From: Trichocoleus sp.
Lineage (GTDB): Bacteria; Cyanobacteriota; Cyanobacteriia; Elainellales; Elainellaceae
Assembly: GCA_036702865.1 (NCBI GenBank)
Contig: DATNQD010000080.1
Span: 1-57,337 of the forward strand
DNA length: 57,337 nt
Direction: 5' to 3'
The position numbers and the translations under genes were made by a program. Below the pieces are notes generated by a model that did no database searches, had not been told where the DNA came from, and saw nothing but the letters and a program-made list of their open reading frames with translations. Numbering within the stretch: the stretch's first letter is position 1; the number at the start of each line of letters is the position of its first letter. Below, in pieces: positions 1 through 7,034 of this stretch.

Positions 1-1
1 A

Positions 2-358
2 GGGACAGTAGAGCCAGGTGAGCCACTACAAGAGGCTGTGTTACGCGAAGCTTACGAAGAAACAGGTTTAGTCGGATTGAAATTGATAGGTTATCTCGGC
101 AGTTGTGTTTACGACATGTCTCCTTGGGGTGGTCATCCATCGCAGCAGCGTCATTTCTTTCATTTAGAATTAGATGGGCAATCTCCTAGGGTGTGGCAAC
201 ATCATGAGACAAGTGGTGGTAAGCGAGATCCCATCTTGTTTGAGTTGTTCTGGGCAGAGTTACCAAATGGTATTCCAAAATTATTTGCGGATCATGGTCA
301 GATGCTTTCTAAACTTCTAACTCAACAGTATCAAGAGGTGTGTTGTGAGAGTTTGTAG
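2..358 (+). CDS. NUDIX hydrolase, 5' end outside the window
   Basis: The frame is open from the first bases, so the start lies to the left and only about the last 118 residues are visible. They begin inside a complete NUDIX box: G, five residues, E, seven residues, then REAYEETGL, which fits Gx5Ex7REUxEExGU. This box binds the metal that hydrolyses a nucleoside diphosphate linked to another group. After the box there is a short beta-rich segment with an aromatic, His-rich stretch and an ordinary C-terminus, so the gene looks intact apart from the window edge. The substrate cannot be told. It may be cargo of the neighbouring element or flanking chromosome, because the left end of the element was not found. 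Confidence 0.85.
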   Translation, partial: GTVEPGEPLQEAVLREAYEETGLVGLKLIGYLGSCVYDMSPWGGHPSQQRHFFHLELDGQSPRVWQHHETSGGKRDPILFELFWAELPNGIPKLFADHGQMLSKLLTQQYQEVCCESL

Positions 359-547
359 TTGGCTAGGTGCGCGTATGCAGTCCAATACTTTAGCGCAGCG
401 GACGGACAAAAGCTGATGGTTGGGTTCCGAGTTTATCTGCCGCCGCTAGATTTTGCCGTTGTGCCGCTTGCGCGCAGCAATCCAAGTGCACAGTAGGGAA
501 ATCCAATATAATCAAACGATCTGCAAATCCTTGTGTAGGGGCAAAAC

Positions 548-946
548 ATGAAGGGCGGTTGTTTGTGCGGTGCCGTTGAATACGAGGTTGATCAACTTGA
601 TATGCCCATCGGTCACTGTCATTGCCGCACTTGTCGTAAAGCGCATGCGGCAGCATTTGCCTCAACCGCAGGCGTGATGCGCGAACACTTCCGCTGGCTC
701 AAGGGTCAAGAGAAACTTACAGGCTTTGAATCTTCTCCAGGAAAAATCAGATACTTCTGTTCTTTGTGCGGATCTCATCTGGTTGCCGAGCGTCCCGCGC
801 AGCCTCATGTTATTTTGCGGGTAGCGACGCTAGATGAAGATCCTGGCATTCAACCAGCTATGCATATTTGGTGTTCGCATGATGTTTCATGGCTGCAAGA
901 TGGGGACAATGTGCCGTTTTACCAAGAATGGCAGCCAGGCAGATAG
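548..946 (+). CDS. GFA/CENP-V family zinc protein
   Basis: This 132-aa protein has the GFA (glutathione-dependent formaldehyde-activating enzyme-like) zinc-binding pattern: GGCLCGAVEYEV at the N-terminus, CHCRTCRKAHAAAFAS near residues 24-40, and FCSLCGSHL near residues 74-82. These cysteines bind two zinc ions in the mss4-like fold. Members are often called S-(hydroxymethyl)glutathione synthases, but most have no proven substrate, so the catalytic role is inferred from family only. Its length is normal for the family. The ATG has no strong Shine-Dalgarno sequence. It lies alone between the NUDIX gene and the minus-strand recombination cassette. Confidence 0.85.
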   Translation: MKGGCLCGAVEYEVDQLDMPIGHCHCRTCRKAHAAAFASTAGVMREHFRWLKGQEKLTGFESSPGKIRYFCSLCGSHLVAERPAQPHVILRVATLDEDPGIQPAMHIWCSHDVSWLQDGDNVPFYQEWQPGR

Positions 947-1085
947 CAAAACACAAGTTTAGGGGCAGTAACAGGCAGCACAACAAGCGCGTTGCACACT
1001 GACCGAATGAATGCCGATTGGTAAGAGTTGAAAAGTCTTGGCGGCAGGTGAACGTGATCGTTAAAACGCTTCCATCTTTTGCTCT

Positions 1086-1640
1086 CTACTCAACATCAGC
1101 TGGCGGATCATAAATCGCTGCACTCATGATCCGTCCGGATTCTTCCTGAAACTCAGAAGACAAACCGCAGGCAGCTAATGTGGCACGCCGACGAGCACGA
1201 GTATCTGCCTTCTCGAAAGCTTGAGCCTTGAGCTGTCCTTTTAGTGGTTTGTCGTACTTGTCCACTAACTCAGCAGTTCCATCTGCCTGCGTTTCACGTC
1301 CATCAAGCTCTATGCAAGCAGCCGTCGCAATAACAATGCCATCTACAATTTGCCGATCGACTACCTTCACCGACAAATCACGATTTTTGCGGAGCTGGTC
1401 AGTAGCACGTTGATTGGGAAACAGCACCAGGCGATTATCTTTGGTTTCAATGTAGTCAAACGGGAATGAGTAGGGGTCAAGTCCTAAGCGATGGCATTGC
1501 CAGCGGTAATACATGCGCCGCTCGATCGCCGTTAGTCCATGCACACCGTTGCTGGTAAAGACTCTGCCTAGAATTTCGTTGTTGATGGTAGGCACGATCG
1601 CATTAGACGTGGCTGTTGTGATTGCCAGTTCTTCACTCAT
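1086..1640 (-). CDS. RecT/Bet-like single-strand annealing protein
   Basis: This 184-aa protein has the diagnostic end of RecT/Bet-type annealing proteins: a KAxTRARRRATLAACGL segment near residues 144-160, close to the KAETKAKRR(V/A)TLxxCGLG motif of phage recombinases, and an N-terminal 'ERRMYYRWQCHRLGLDP' segment typical of these families. Such proteins coat single-stranded DNA and anneal complementary strands during phage or plasmid recombination. It is the last gene of a minus-strand cassette with a coiled-coil protein, a GIY-YIG nuclease and an unknown protein. No RecE/lambda Exo-type 5'-3' exonuclease is visible next to it. The ATG at 1640 follows the upstream gene by 56 bp. Family assignment is by motif only. 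Confidence 0.7.
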   Translation of the reverse strand: MSEELAITTATSNAIVPTINNEILGRVFTSNGVHGLTAIERRMYYRWQCHRLGLDPYSFPFDYIETKDNRLVLFPNQRATDQLRKNRDLSVKVVDRQIVDGIVIATAACIELDGRETQADGTAELVDKYDKPLKGQLKAQAFEKADTRARRRATLAACGLSSEFQEESGRIMSAAIYDPPADVE

Positions 1641-1696
1641 GGGTTGTTCTAAAGAAGTTTACTGAAGGGGCAGGATTGCCCCTAGAACGAAGCTGT

Positions 1697-2044
1697 CTAT
1701 GCTGCGATCGACGTTTCCAGTTGTGCCAAACTCAATCTAAATTCCAGCTTGGCGACAGAGAACTGACTGCGGAGCAGATCTGCTTCAATTTGCAGTTTAA
1801 CGAGCGCATCTTGAGCATGTTGGAGTTCGAGCAATGTGCCCTGATACTCTTCATCTGCCTGCAATTCAGCCTTCTTAGATTTGCGCTGTGACTCGTTTTT
1901 AAGCTCAGCGTCAAAGGCGACAGCGCACTCAATCTCTCGATCGAAGGTCTGCAAAATATCTTTCAGTTTGCGAACCTTTTGCTCCTGGCTGAGAACAGCC
2001 AGTTGCTTGTCTGCAATCTGTTGTGGAAATTCGGAAATTTTCAT
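1697..2044 (-). CDS. Small coiled-coil protein of the recombination cassette
   Basis: This 115-aa protein is almost wholly helical and charged, with heptad-like patterns (KLKDILQTFDREIECAV; ALVKLQIEADLLRSQFSV). An upstream TTG in frame would add four residues, but ATG at 2044 starts five bases after the stop of the GIY-YIG gene and is preferred. No enzyme motif is visible. Short coiled-coil proteins often sit beside RecT-like annealing proteins in phages and cyanobacterial elements, so a structural or adaptor role is possible, but that is inference from position. Confidence 0.7.
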   Translation of the reverse strand: MKISEFPQQIADKQLAVLSQEQKVRKLKDILQTFDREIECAVAFDAELKNESQRKSKKAELQADEEYQGTLLELQHAQDALVKLQIEADLLRSQFSVAKLEFRLSLAQLETSIAA

Positions 2045-2049
2045 GGTGC

Positions 2050-2322
2050 TTACCAATCAGTAAAGGTACAAACGGGACAAAGTTTTTTGGAATTCTTGCG
2101 GGATTTGAGCTTGCGCTCTAACGTTCGATCGCCCAGATTCCAGGTTCGACACAGCACAAATCCAATTTCTCGCTCTTTGGCAACCTGGCAGAGCCTCGCG
2201 CCCTGCCCTTTGTGATGTTGCCTTACTCGTTCTGGAATGCTGTCGGAATATCCCAAATAATGCTGTGCTGTGTGCTTTGGGGAAATTGGGCGATCGAAGT
2301 GAAGCAGATAAACGCCTCTCAT
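2050..2322 (-). CDS. GIY-YIG family nuclease domain protein
   Basis: This 90-aa protein is a single GIY-YIG domain. VYLLHF near residue 4 followed by YLGYS near residue 23 replaces the GIY...YIG pair, and the expected Arg-rich helix follows (RVRQHHKGQGARL). The later part (LERKLKSRKNSKKLCPVC) ends in a Cys pair. Proteins of this size are UvrC- or homing-nuclease-like single-domain nucleases that cut or nick DNA using one metal ion. Translation starts at an ATG with GGGAG seven bases upstream. Its place in the cassette with an annealing protein suggests a role in processing recombination substrates, which is inference. Confidence 0.7.
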   Translation of the reverse strand: MRGVYLLHFDRPISPKHTAQHYLGYSDSIPERVRQHHKGQGARLCQVAKEREIGFVLCRTWNLGDRTLERKLKSRKNSKKLCPVCTFTDW

Positions 2323-2343
2323 TCGATCGCTCCCAAAGTTGGC

Positions 2344-2664
2344 TTATGCAGCAGCGACGATCGGTTGAACAGCTTCGATCGGTTGCAGTTTGCCTAGCTG
2401 ACGATCGAATTCAGAGCGGTTGAAAGCGTTCTCGCGGCGACCTTCGACCAGGTGAAACATGCCGTCATCTACCAGCGATTCGATGCTTGACTCAAGCCAC
2501 TTCAGAACGGCTTGCTGCAAATCGCGAGCGTCATAGGCTGCTGCAGACTCGATCGCGTAGTGGGCTTGCAGCTGCATTGCGAGGTCTGCGATCGAGTTGT
2601 GGGTGGATTGGCTGATGTAGATGTCGGTGGAAGGGGCGATCGGTTGATTGGTTTGAGTTAGCAT
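2344..2664 (-). CDS. Hypothetical protein, first gene of the recombination cassette
   Basis: This 106-aa acidic protein has no family that I recognise. The first 25 residues are polar and probably disordered. The middle is helical (SIADLAMQLQAHYAIESAAAY) and the end contains GMFHLVEGRRENAFNRSEF. It has no transmembrane segment or cysteine cluster. AAAAGGA lies seven bases upstream of the ATG, a good ribosome-binding site, and the gene stops 21 bases before the GIY-YIG gene, so the four minus-strand genes are probably one operon. Its promoter should lie in the 2665-2843 divergent region shared with the XRE regulator. Confidence 0.6.
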   Translation of the reverse strand: MLTQTNQPIAPSTDIYISQSTHNSIADLAMQLQAHYAIESAAAYDARDLQQAVLKWLESSIESLVDDGMFHLVEGRRENAFNRSEFDRQLGKLQPIEAVQPIVAAA

Positions 2665-2691
2665 TGGGTTACATCCTTTTTAGGGTTATTC

Positions 2692-2734
2692 CCGCTTCTT
2701 CAGTCCTCCCGCCAAGTTGGTACTGAAGGAGCGG
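2692..2734. repeat. 13-bp inverted repeat in divergent intergenic region
   Basis: The arms are at 2692-2704 and 2722-2734 (CCGCTTCTTCAGT and ACTGAAGGAGCGG, one mismatch) with a 17-nt loop, followed on the plus strand by TGTTTTG. In that direction it could act as a terminator, but no plus-strand gene lies upstream. For the minus-strand cassette it lies just before the first gene and could be a leader hairpin or an operator. Confidence 0.45.
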
Positions 2735-2778
2735 TGTTTTGTTTGAAGTCTTCCAACCTCATGTCATCTAATGTAAGA

Positions 2779-2811
2779 TGTTAATTAGCACTTGTCAACC
2801 GTTAGTTAACA
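2779..2811. promoter_or_regulatory. Imperfect inverted repeat, candidate operator of the XRE gene
   Basis: TGTTAATTAGCA (2779-2790) and CGTTAGTTAACA (2800-2811) are inverted copies matching at 9 of 12 positions, 33 bases before the GTG start of the XRE regulator. The position and symmetry fit autoregulation by an HTH dimer; binding is inferred. Confidence 0.35.
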
Positions 2812-2843
2812 CTTTGCACTAGATTTATGGAGAGGTCTTAATT

Positions 2844-3092
2844 GTGTTTACCGTGAAGGTTAGAAGGACGATCGTTCAAGAGGTTGAAGCTCCTAAGCTA
2901 GGGGAGCGGTTAGAGCAGGCAAGGGAGAAGGCTGGACTAAAGGTGGCAGAACTGTGTCGTCAAGTGGGCATTAGTCGCACCTATTGGTATCAGCTGGTTT
3001 CAGAGACTGCACAAATCGCGCTTGGGGAGGAGATTCTTCGTAAGCTAGAGCAGGTTCTAGATGTTGATCTGGGAGTGCAATTTGATGACTGA
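2844..3092 (+). CDS. XRE-type helix-turn-helix regulator (antitoxin-like)
   Basis: This 82-aa protein has a single HTH domain: LGERLEQAREKAGLKVAEL followed by the recognition-helix region GISRTYWYQLVSE and a C-terminal helix typical of Cro/C1 proteins. It starts with GTG, supported by GGAGAGG eight bases upstream. Its stop overlaps the next gene's ATG by 8 bp. It is most likely the repressor of the three-gene operon, and in toxin-antitoxin logic the DNA-binding partner of the downstream nuclease-like protein. Candidate inverted repeats lie just upstream. Confidence 0.8.
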   Translation: MFTVKVRRTIVQEVEAPKLGERLEQAREKAGLKVAELCRQVGISRTYWYQLVSETAQIALGEEILRKLEQVLDVDLGVQFDD

Positions 3093-3561
3093 GGAGATCT
3101 CAGATTCATCCAAACGCGTCTTAGCAGCCTTGATTGCTGCTGGGTGGAGGATCAAGCAAGAGTATCACTGGTACATTCTTCTGGAGCGTGAAGGCTACCG
3201 AGACTACCAGTTCATTTTCAGCGGGTATGGAATGACTCCCCGATCGTACAACGATGTCCCAATGAGACTTAGCAATGAACGATTAGCCCATATCCTTGAA
3301 GGACATCCAGAAGTCTCTGTGCATTTATCCGAAATTTTGCACACCCTTATTACCCCACAGCGCATCTATGCAGGTAAAGAGGGTGAACTATTAGCACTAC
3401 GTGAGGTAGAGCCGGAGAAATGGCTCGTGGTGGTCTATCGAGAGTCTACTCTGGATATGGAGAAGACAGCCATTGCTGATATTGAAGCGGGGAGCTTTGT
3501 CATCACTGCATACTTAACTCGCCGCATTCGCTCTTTTGAAAAGAGGCAACGAATCCTATGA
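3085..3561 (+). CDS. Small RNase-toxin-like protein (BECR-type, tentative)
   Basis: The frame is open upstream, but ATG at 3085, inside the end of the XRE gene and preceded by GGGAG, is the likely start and gives 158 aa. The central region reads RLSNERLAHILEGHPEV, then a long helix, IYAGKEGELLALR, WLVVVYRE and a final SFVITAYLTRR. This order (ER-x-HI-x-x-HPE helix, strand with basic residues, final T-A-Y/F strand) is seen in small phage- and plasmid-encoded nucleases of the barnase/EndoU/RelE-like superfamily, often next to DUF2283 genes in cyanobacteria. The His and Arg residues are plausible catalytic residues. The first 55 residues are a separate unknown part. RNase activity is inferred, not shown. 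Confidence 0.55.
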   Translation: MTEEISDSSKRVLAALIAAGWRIKQEYHWYILLEREGYRDYQFIFSGYGMTPRSYNDVPMRLSNERLAHILEGHPEVSVHLSEILHTLITPQRIYAGKEGELLALREVEPEKWLVVVYRESTLDMEKTAIADIEAGSFVITAYLTRRIRSFEKRQRIL

Positions 3562-3941
3562 CCCCGATCGAATTGCAGGACTATCTCAAACTTGCCTCAG
3601 TCGTTAAAATCCTTCCTAGGGCTCCTTTTTGGTTGTCTTATGATGCTGAAGCTGATGTTGTCTATATCAATTTTCAGAATCCGCCTACGCAAGCAGATGA
3701 TAGCGAGCTAACCGACGATAATGTTTTAGTTCGCTACGACGAATCAGGCAACATAATTGGACTGACAATCCTTAACGCAAGTTGCAGAGTTTCTCTTTCT
3801 AGTGCGGATTCAGAAGAACTTCCTCAAGAAAACGAACCAACCGGCAAGGAGTCTCCACGGCGGGTAAGAAGTGGTTTTTATTCAGTCCCTAAAGGTAAAC
3901 TCCGTTCCTCACAGAATCGAAAAAAAACGCAGCCATCCTAG
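3558..3941 (+). CDS. DUF2283 domain protein
   Basis: Residues 20-75 match DUF2283: PFWLSYDAEADVVYINF, then a short acidic loop, and VRYDESGNIIGLTILNAS. The remaining 50 residues are polar, basic and probably disordered. DUF2283 proteins are small beta-rich proteins frequently paired with HTH or nuclease-like genes and suspected to be antitoxin-like, but no function is established. The ATG overlaps the previous stop by four bases, so translation is probably coupled, and a strong hairpin follows 23 bases after the stop. Confidence 0.8.
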   Translation: MTPIELQDYLKLASVVKILPRAPFWLSYDAEADVVYINFQNPPTQADDSELTDDNVLVRYDESGNIIGLTILNASCRVSLSSADSEELPQENEPTGKESPRRVRSGFYSVPKGKLRSSQNRKKTQPS

Positions 3942-3963
3942 ATCTATAGCCACTACTGGCAAG

Positions 3964-4002
3964 ACAACCCCAGATCGTCCTCAACGAGTGATCTGGGGTT
4001 GT
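3964..4002 (+). terminator. Hairpin terminator after the XRE/DUF2283 operon
   Basis: Perfect 13-bp arms ACAACCCCAGATC (3964-3976) and GATCTGGGGTTGT (3990-4002) enclose a 13-nt loop. There is no T tract, which is common for cyanobacterial terminators. It lies just after the DUF2283 stop. Confidence 0.7.
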
Positions 4003-4106
4003 AGCATTCTGGAAGTTCTATGTTGGCAATTAAAAAACGATCGTCCTGAGATTCTATGAGAGGGGCGATCGATATCAAGTTTCATCTCTTTGTCAGGTTT
4101 CCCTGG

Positions 4107-4793
4107 TCAGACAGATGCAGGCTCCAATAACCGCCAGTCTTCAATGCGACTCACGCCAATTCTGACCTCGTCGCCGCAGTAGTCTCGACAGAGATAGTAG
4201 TCAGTCTGATAGCTGCACAGCGCATCATCAGGGCGATAGAGCGTGTACTCATACCCTGGAGCGGAACCGTCACGCGCCAAAATTTCTCGCAATCGATCGA
4301 ACTGGGGATTCAGCCGCCGTGGGTTGACCGGATCTTCATCCCTACTTGCTCTCCAGCTCCGTAGATAGTTATAGCCAGTGAATCTTGCGGCATCCCAATG
4401 AGCGCGGCTGGGCTTGAGCAGGTCAGACGTGTGATAGCAGATGTTTGTCGTGTTCGATGTGATGATAACGATCTTGCCTTCCTGTCGCTGTTCCATCAGG
4501 AATTCAAGGATCTTTAGATAGTCAGCACCCAGCAGATTCAGCTCTCGATCGCTCATTTTGGGTAGTCTCTCCTCTTCTCCTGATGCCATTGATGCCAATA
4601 CTCTAAACGGTCGCCTACAGCCAGGAAATCTCACCAGCGTTTGAGGTCGGTCGAACTCCAGCGCCCAACGTGCGAGTGATGCTGTTCGCTCTCTGACACA
4701 AGACAGTGCAGACTCATAAGAAGTCAGGTGCAGTACAACAGCATCAGGCGTGATTTCAAGTCGATCGCTGTTGAGTCTGATTTGAATCGCCAT
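4107..4793 (-). CDS. Hypothetical protein, 228 aa
   Basis: I do not recognise a family. The N-terminal 80 residues alternate beta strands and helices and carry two Cys (ALSCVRERTASL; FPGCRRPFRVL). A basic/acidic middle region follows, and the C-terminal third is rich in Tyr and Cys (YEYTLYRPDDALCSYQ, YYLCRDYCGDEVRIGV), which could bind metal. There is no signal peptide or membrane segment. The start overlaps the end of the upstream RHH-like gene by 38 bp, so the two are probably co-transcribed from the 5110-5419 region, divergently from the transfer-like operon. Confidence 0.6.
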   Translation of the reverse strand: MAIQIRLNSDRLEITPDAVVLHLTSYESALSCVRERTASLARWALEFDRPQTLVRFPGCRRPFRVLASMASGEEERLPKMSDRELNLLGADYLKILEFLMEQRQEGKIVIITSNTTNICYHTSDLLKPSRAHWDAARFTGYNYLRSWRASRDEDPVNPRRLNPQFDRLREILARDGSAPGYEYTLYRPDDALCSYQTDYYLCRDYCGDEVRIGVSRIEDWRLLEPASV

Positions 4794-5109
4794 TCTTCCT
4801 CCCTAACCTATCTCGCAGTGCAATTAGCGTTTCCTCGTCAATGTCGAGCGCGTAGGCCGCTTCAACGATTTCGCAGTCGGAAATCCACTCACCTGCCACT
4901 AAGCGTGTTAGCAGTGTTTTAATACCGCCTGGGTGAGGAGCGACGACCGGACGACGCTTGACTGATTCAACGTATTCCATCAGCTTTTTAAGTCCAAACC
5001 GAAAGCCCAATTGAATTACGTCGCTGTCTGTCGAGCCGAGCAGTGCCCCTAACTCCTCAACCAGTTCGACCTCTGCATCGGTGAAAGTGACTTTAAGTTG
5101 CTTGCCCAC
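4756..5109 (-). CDS. Possible ribbon-helix-helix type small regulator
   Basis: This 117-aa protein starts with GTG. Its N-terminus (KQLKVTFTDAEVELVEELGALLGST, continuing DSDVIQLGFRFGLKKLMEYV) has the strand-helix-helix pattern of RHH DNA-binding proteins such as CopG/ParD, then a helical C-terminal domain. The RHH assignment rests on this pattern only. It is the first gene of a minus-strand pair and faces the plus-strand operon at 5420 across a 310-bp region with two palindromes, so it could regulate either direction. Confidence 0.5.
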   Translation of the reverse strand: MGKQLKVTFTDAEVELVEELGALLGSTDSDVIQLGFRFGLKKLMEYVESVKRRPVVAPHPGGIKTLLTRLVAGEWISDCEIVEAAYALDIDEETLIALRDRLGRKNGDSNQTQQRST

Positions 5110-5187
5110 AACTGCAAATCCTTAATTTGACCTGATTTAAGCCTAACTCTTACCCAAAATAAACCCTCCATTTTTTGCACTTTTTTG

Positions 5188-5214
5188 CGGAAGACGTGAA
5201 ACTTTCATCTTCCG
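5188..5214. repeat. Palindromic hairpin in divergent regulatory region
   Basis: CGGAAGA (5188-5194) and TGAAA (5197-5201) pair with TTTCA (5203-5207) and TCTTCCG (5208-5214), giving a 12-bp stem with a 2-nt bulge and a 1-nt centre. T tracts lie on its left, so it does not look like a plus-strand terminator. It is a candidate operator in the 310-bp gap between the divergent operons. Confidence 0.45.
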
Positions 5215-5337
5215 GTCAGGTTCAATCACCTACTCTGTAAAGCTTCTGGCGTTTTGAGAAAGAAAATTCTGGATTAATTTTCTCCATCTTGAAAGCCTGA
5301 TTTTTCTAGAGTTGAAGCTCGATCGCCTTCCAAAAAT

Positions 5338-5350
5338 CGGAAAATTTCCG
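5338..5350. promoter_or_regulatory. 13-bp palindrome, candidate operator
   Basis: CGGAAAATTTCCG is a perfect palindrome around one central base, 70 bp upstream of the first gene of the transfer-like operon. It shares the CGGAA...TTCCG ends of the palindrome at 5188-5214, so one regulator may bind both. The rest of the 5110-5419 gap shows only AT-rich sequence. Confidence 0.4.
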
Positions 5351-5419
5351 TCATGATATTGACTGGTCTAAAAATAGTCTTAATCTAGGTCATATGAAGG
5401 CTGATTTAGGACTAGATAT

Positions 5420-5944
5420 ATGAAGCTGGCACAAATCAGAGAGGAGTTAAGAGAACTGCTGCCAGGGAAGGCATTGTCCAATGACAAATGGATTGCCTGG
5501 AAACGTTTGATTGGAATTCCTAAAGGGGTGCGCTCTTGCACGCATGAACAGTGGGTACTGCTGTGCGCGATCGTCGCCTTCAAGCGGTCACGACGCAGAG
5601 TAACCTTGCCTGCGCTGCGCGTCTTTGCTCGCAATCATGCGAACGATCCAATCGCGTTCCTGCCCGGGTATCTTCCTGTCTCCTCTCTGTCTGTGCTGCC
5701 CCACACGGTTCTAGGGGCTGAGATGGCAGAAATCATTCATGCTCGAACTGGCTACCGTCCATCTGAAAGCACGTTGCGCCGATGGAACAGGCGGCTAGGG
5801 TACGGCAGGTTTAGCTTGAATTCTGAATTCTCAGCCTCCCAGATTCGCCAATTTATTCATCTCTATCTCAAGATTCGACGCGAAGAAATTGAGCGAGGGA
5901 AACGCAACATGGAAACCATTTCACACAGGAGGCAAGCAGCATGA
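5420..5944 (+). CDS. HTH-like hypothetical protein, first gene of the translocase operon
   Basis: This 174-aa basic protein has a possible DNA-binding part near residues 108-150: EMAEIIHARTGYRPSESTLRRWNRRLG followed by FSASQIRQFIHLY, which reads as a helix-turn-helix with a recognition helix. The first half (LLPGKALSNDKWIAWKRLIGIP) is helical and Arg-rich. No catalytic motif is seen. It is the first of nine tightly spaced genes ending in the FtsK-type ATPase; the next gene overlaps by four bases (ATGA). A regulatory or DNA-recognition role, such as marking an origin or loading the translocase, is inference. Confidence 0.6.
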   Translation: MKLAQIREELRELLPGKALSNDKWIAWKRLIGIPKGVRSCTHEQWVLLCAIVAFKRSRRRVTLPALRVFARNHANDPIAFLPGYLPVSSLSVLPHTVLGAEMAEIIHARTGYRPSESTLRRWNRRLGYGRFSLNSEFSASQIRQFIHLYLKIRREEIERGKRNMETISHRRQAA

Positions 5945-6549
5945 CCCTATCTGAAATCATCAAAACCCTTTCAGAAAAACAGATTGAGGTTAGCGAATCA
6001 CAACTTAAAGCCGAACTCCCAAAGTTAGGCATTGAGCTTGACGAAATTAATGCAGAGACGATCGATATTCTCGCAGATCACTTTCAAACCCTAAGCGGCA
6101 ATGCTCTTGCACCAATTCCCACATCAGCACCTGCTGCGGTCAAGCGCAAAGGTGGCAGCATGACTCGATCGCAGCGCAGCAAACCACCAGTGACCACCGC
6201 TCGCACTGCACCATCACTGCCAATTCCCCCAGAGACTCAGGAGCTTGTCTTAGAGACACTCAACGGAGTCGAGGACAGTGCTCAACTGCTACTCGGAAAC
6301 ACGTTGGCAAAGATTGACAGTGACGCAGCGATGCTTGCCAGAACGCTATCAAATGCCCCTCTAATCTTCAGCCGACTTCTACAAAAGAAGCTGGAGGAAG
6401 CAGGCAACGATGGAGCAACCAGTTTGACTAACTTTGTCGATCGCAGCGCTGAAGAGTTGGAATCATCGCGACAGCGGATTCAGGAGACGATCGCCAATCA
6501 GTATCGAGAATTCGGTTTAGACCCTGCTGAGTTTGGGATTAGCGCATGA
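5941..6549 (+). CDS. Hypothetical protein, 202 aa, translocase operon
   Basis: No known family is recognised. The first 45 residues form helices (LSEIIKTLSEKQIEVSESQL), residues 60-100 are Pro/Ala/Thr-rich and basic, probably a flexible linker, and the C-terminal half is helical (EDSAQLLLGNTLAKIDSDAAML; EELESSRQRIQETIANQY). It has no membrane segment or Cys motif. The linker between two helical parts suggests an adaptor. Start and stop overlap its neighbours by four bases on both sides, showing strict translational coupling. Confidence 0.6.
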   Translation: MTLSEIIKTLSEKQIEVSESQLKAELPKLGIELDEINAETIDILADHFQTLSGNALAPIPTSAPAAVKRKGGSMTRSQRSKPPVTTARTAPSLPIPPETQELVLETLNGVEDSAQLLLGNTLAKIDSDAAMLARTLSNAPLIFSRLLQKKLEEAGNDGATSLTNFVDRSAEELESSRQRIQETIANQYREFGLDPAEFGISA

Positions 6550-7034
6550 ACCCGATCGAGCAGACAGAACAAGCGGTTAAAACCGTCCTACAAAACGACG
6601 CCGACTATCTCAACGCAACCTCTGAAATGCTTGCGACTCATGCTGCAACACTACCTCAGCGTTTGTTAAAAACCACATACCGCAAAGTGGGTGATCGGTT
6701 TGGCAGCCCTGGCACGTTCTTGTTTCGGCTCCGCGCCGAGGGACTGACACCCATTCTAGAGCTGCGGCAATGGGCGCTGATTCGTGAGCTGCTGATTCCC
6801 GTAACGCTTGAAGGCGCGATCGTTCGAGGCTCTGTTGCCCTGCTGATTGTCGCTGGAAGCTGGCACGTTGGCAGCAAGCGTTATGCCCAGTGGCGATCGT
6901 TGCAGCCAAGCAAGCCACAGGTCTATATGGCTCGTCCTGTCTGCCAGTGGATATCTGAGGGACTGACTCAAACCATGCCGCTAGATTTTCACTTTGCTGG
7001 ACGATGCCCGATCGCAACCGTTAGACAGCAATGA
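6546..7034 (+). CDS. Hypothetical membrane-associated protein, translocase operon
   Basis: This 162-aa protein has a helical N-terminal half and one likely transmembrane or amphipathic segment near residues 93-110 (AIVRGSVALLIVAGSWHVGS). The region after it is basic (KRYAQWRSLQPSKP), consistent with a positive-inside cytoplasmic tail. The N-terminal part contains KTTYRKVGDRFGSPGTFLFRL. No enzyme motif is visible. It is coupled by ATGA overlaps to the genes on both sides. Confidence 0.55.
   Translation: MNPIEQTEQAVKTVLQNDADYLNATSEMLATHAATLPQRLLKTTYRKVGDRFGSPGTFLFRLRAEGLTPILELRQWALIRELLIPVTLEGAIVRGSVALLIVAGSWHVGSKRYAQWRSLQPSKPQVYMARPVCQWISEGLTQTMPLDFHFAGRCPIATVRQQ

Noticed and set aside
961-975. 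GGGGCAGTAACAGG as a left attachment site matching the tRNA 3' end
   Set aside because: Only about eight bases match the tRNA end and the match does not extend into the T arm, so it is likely chance.
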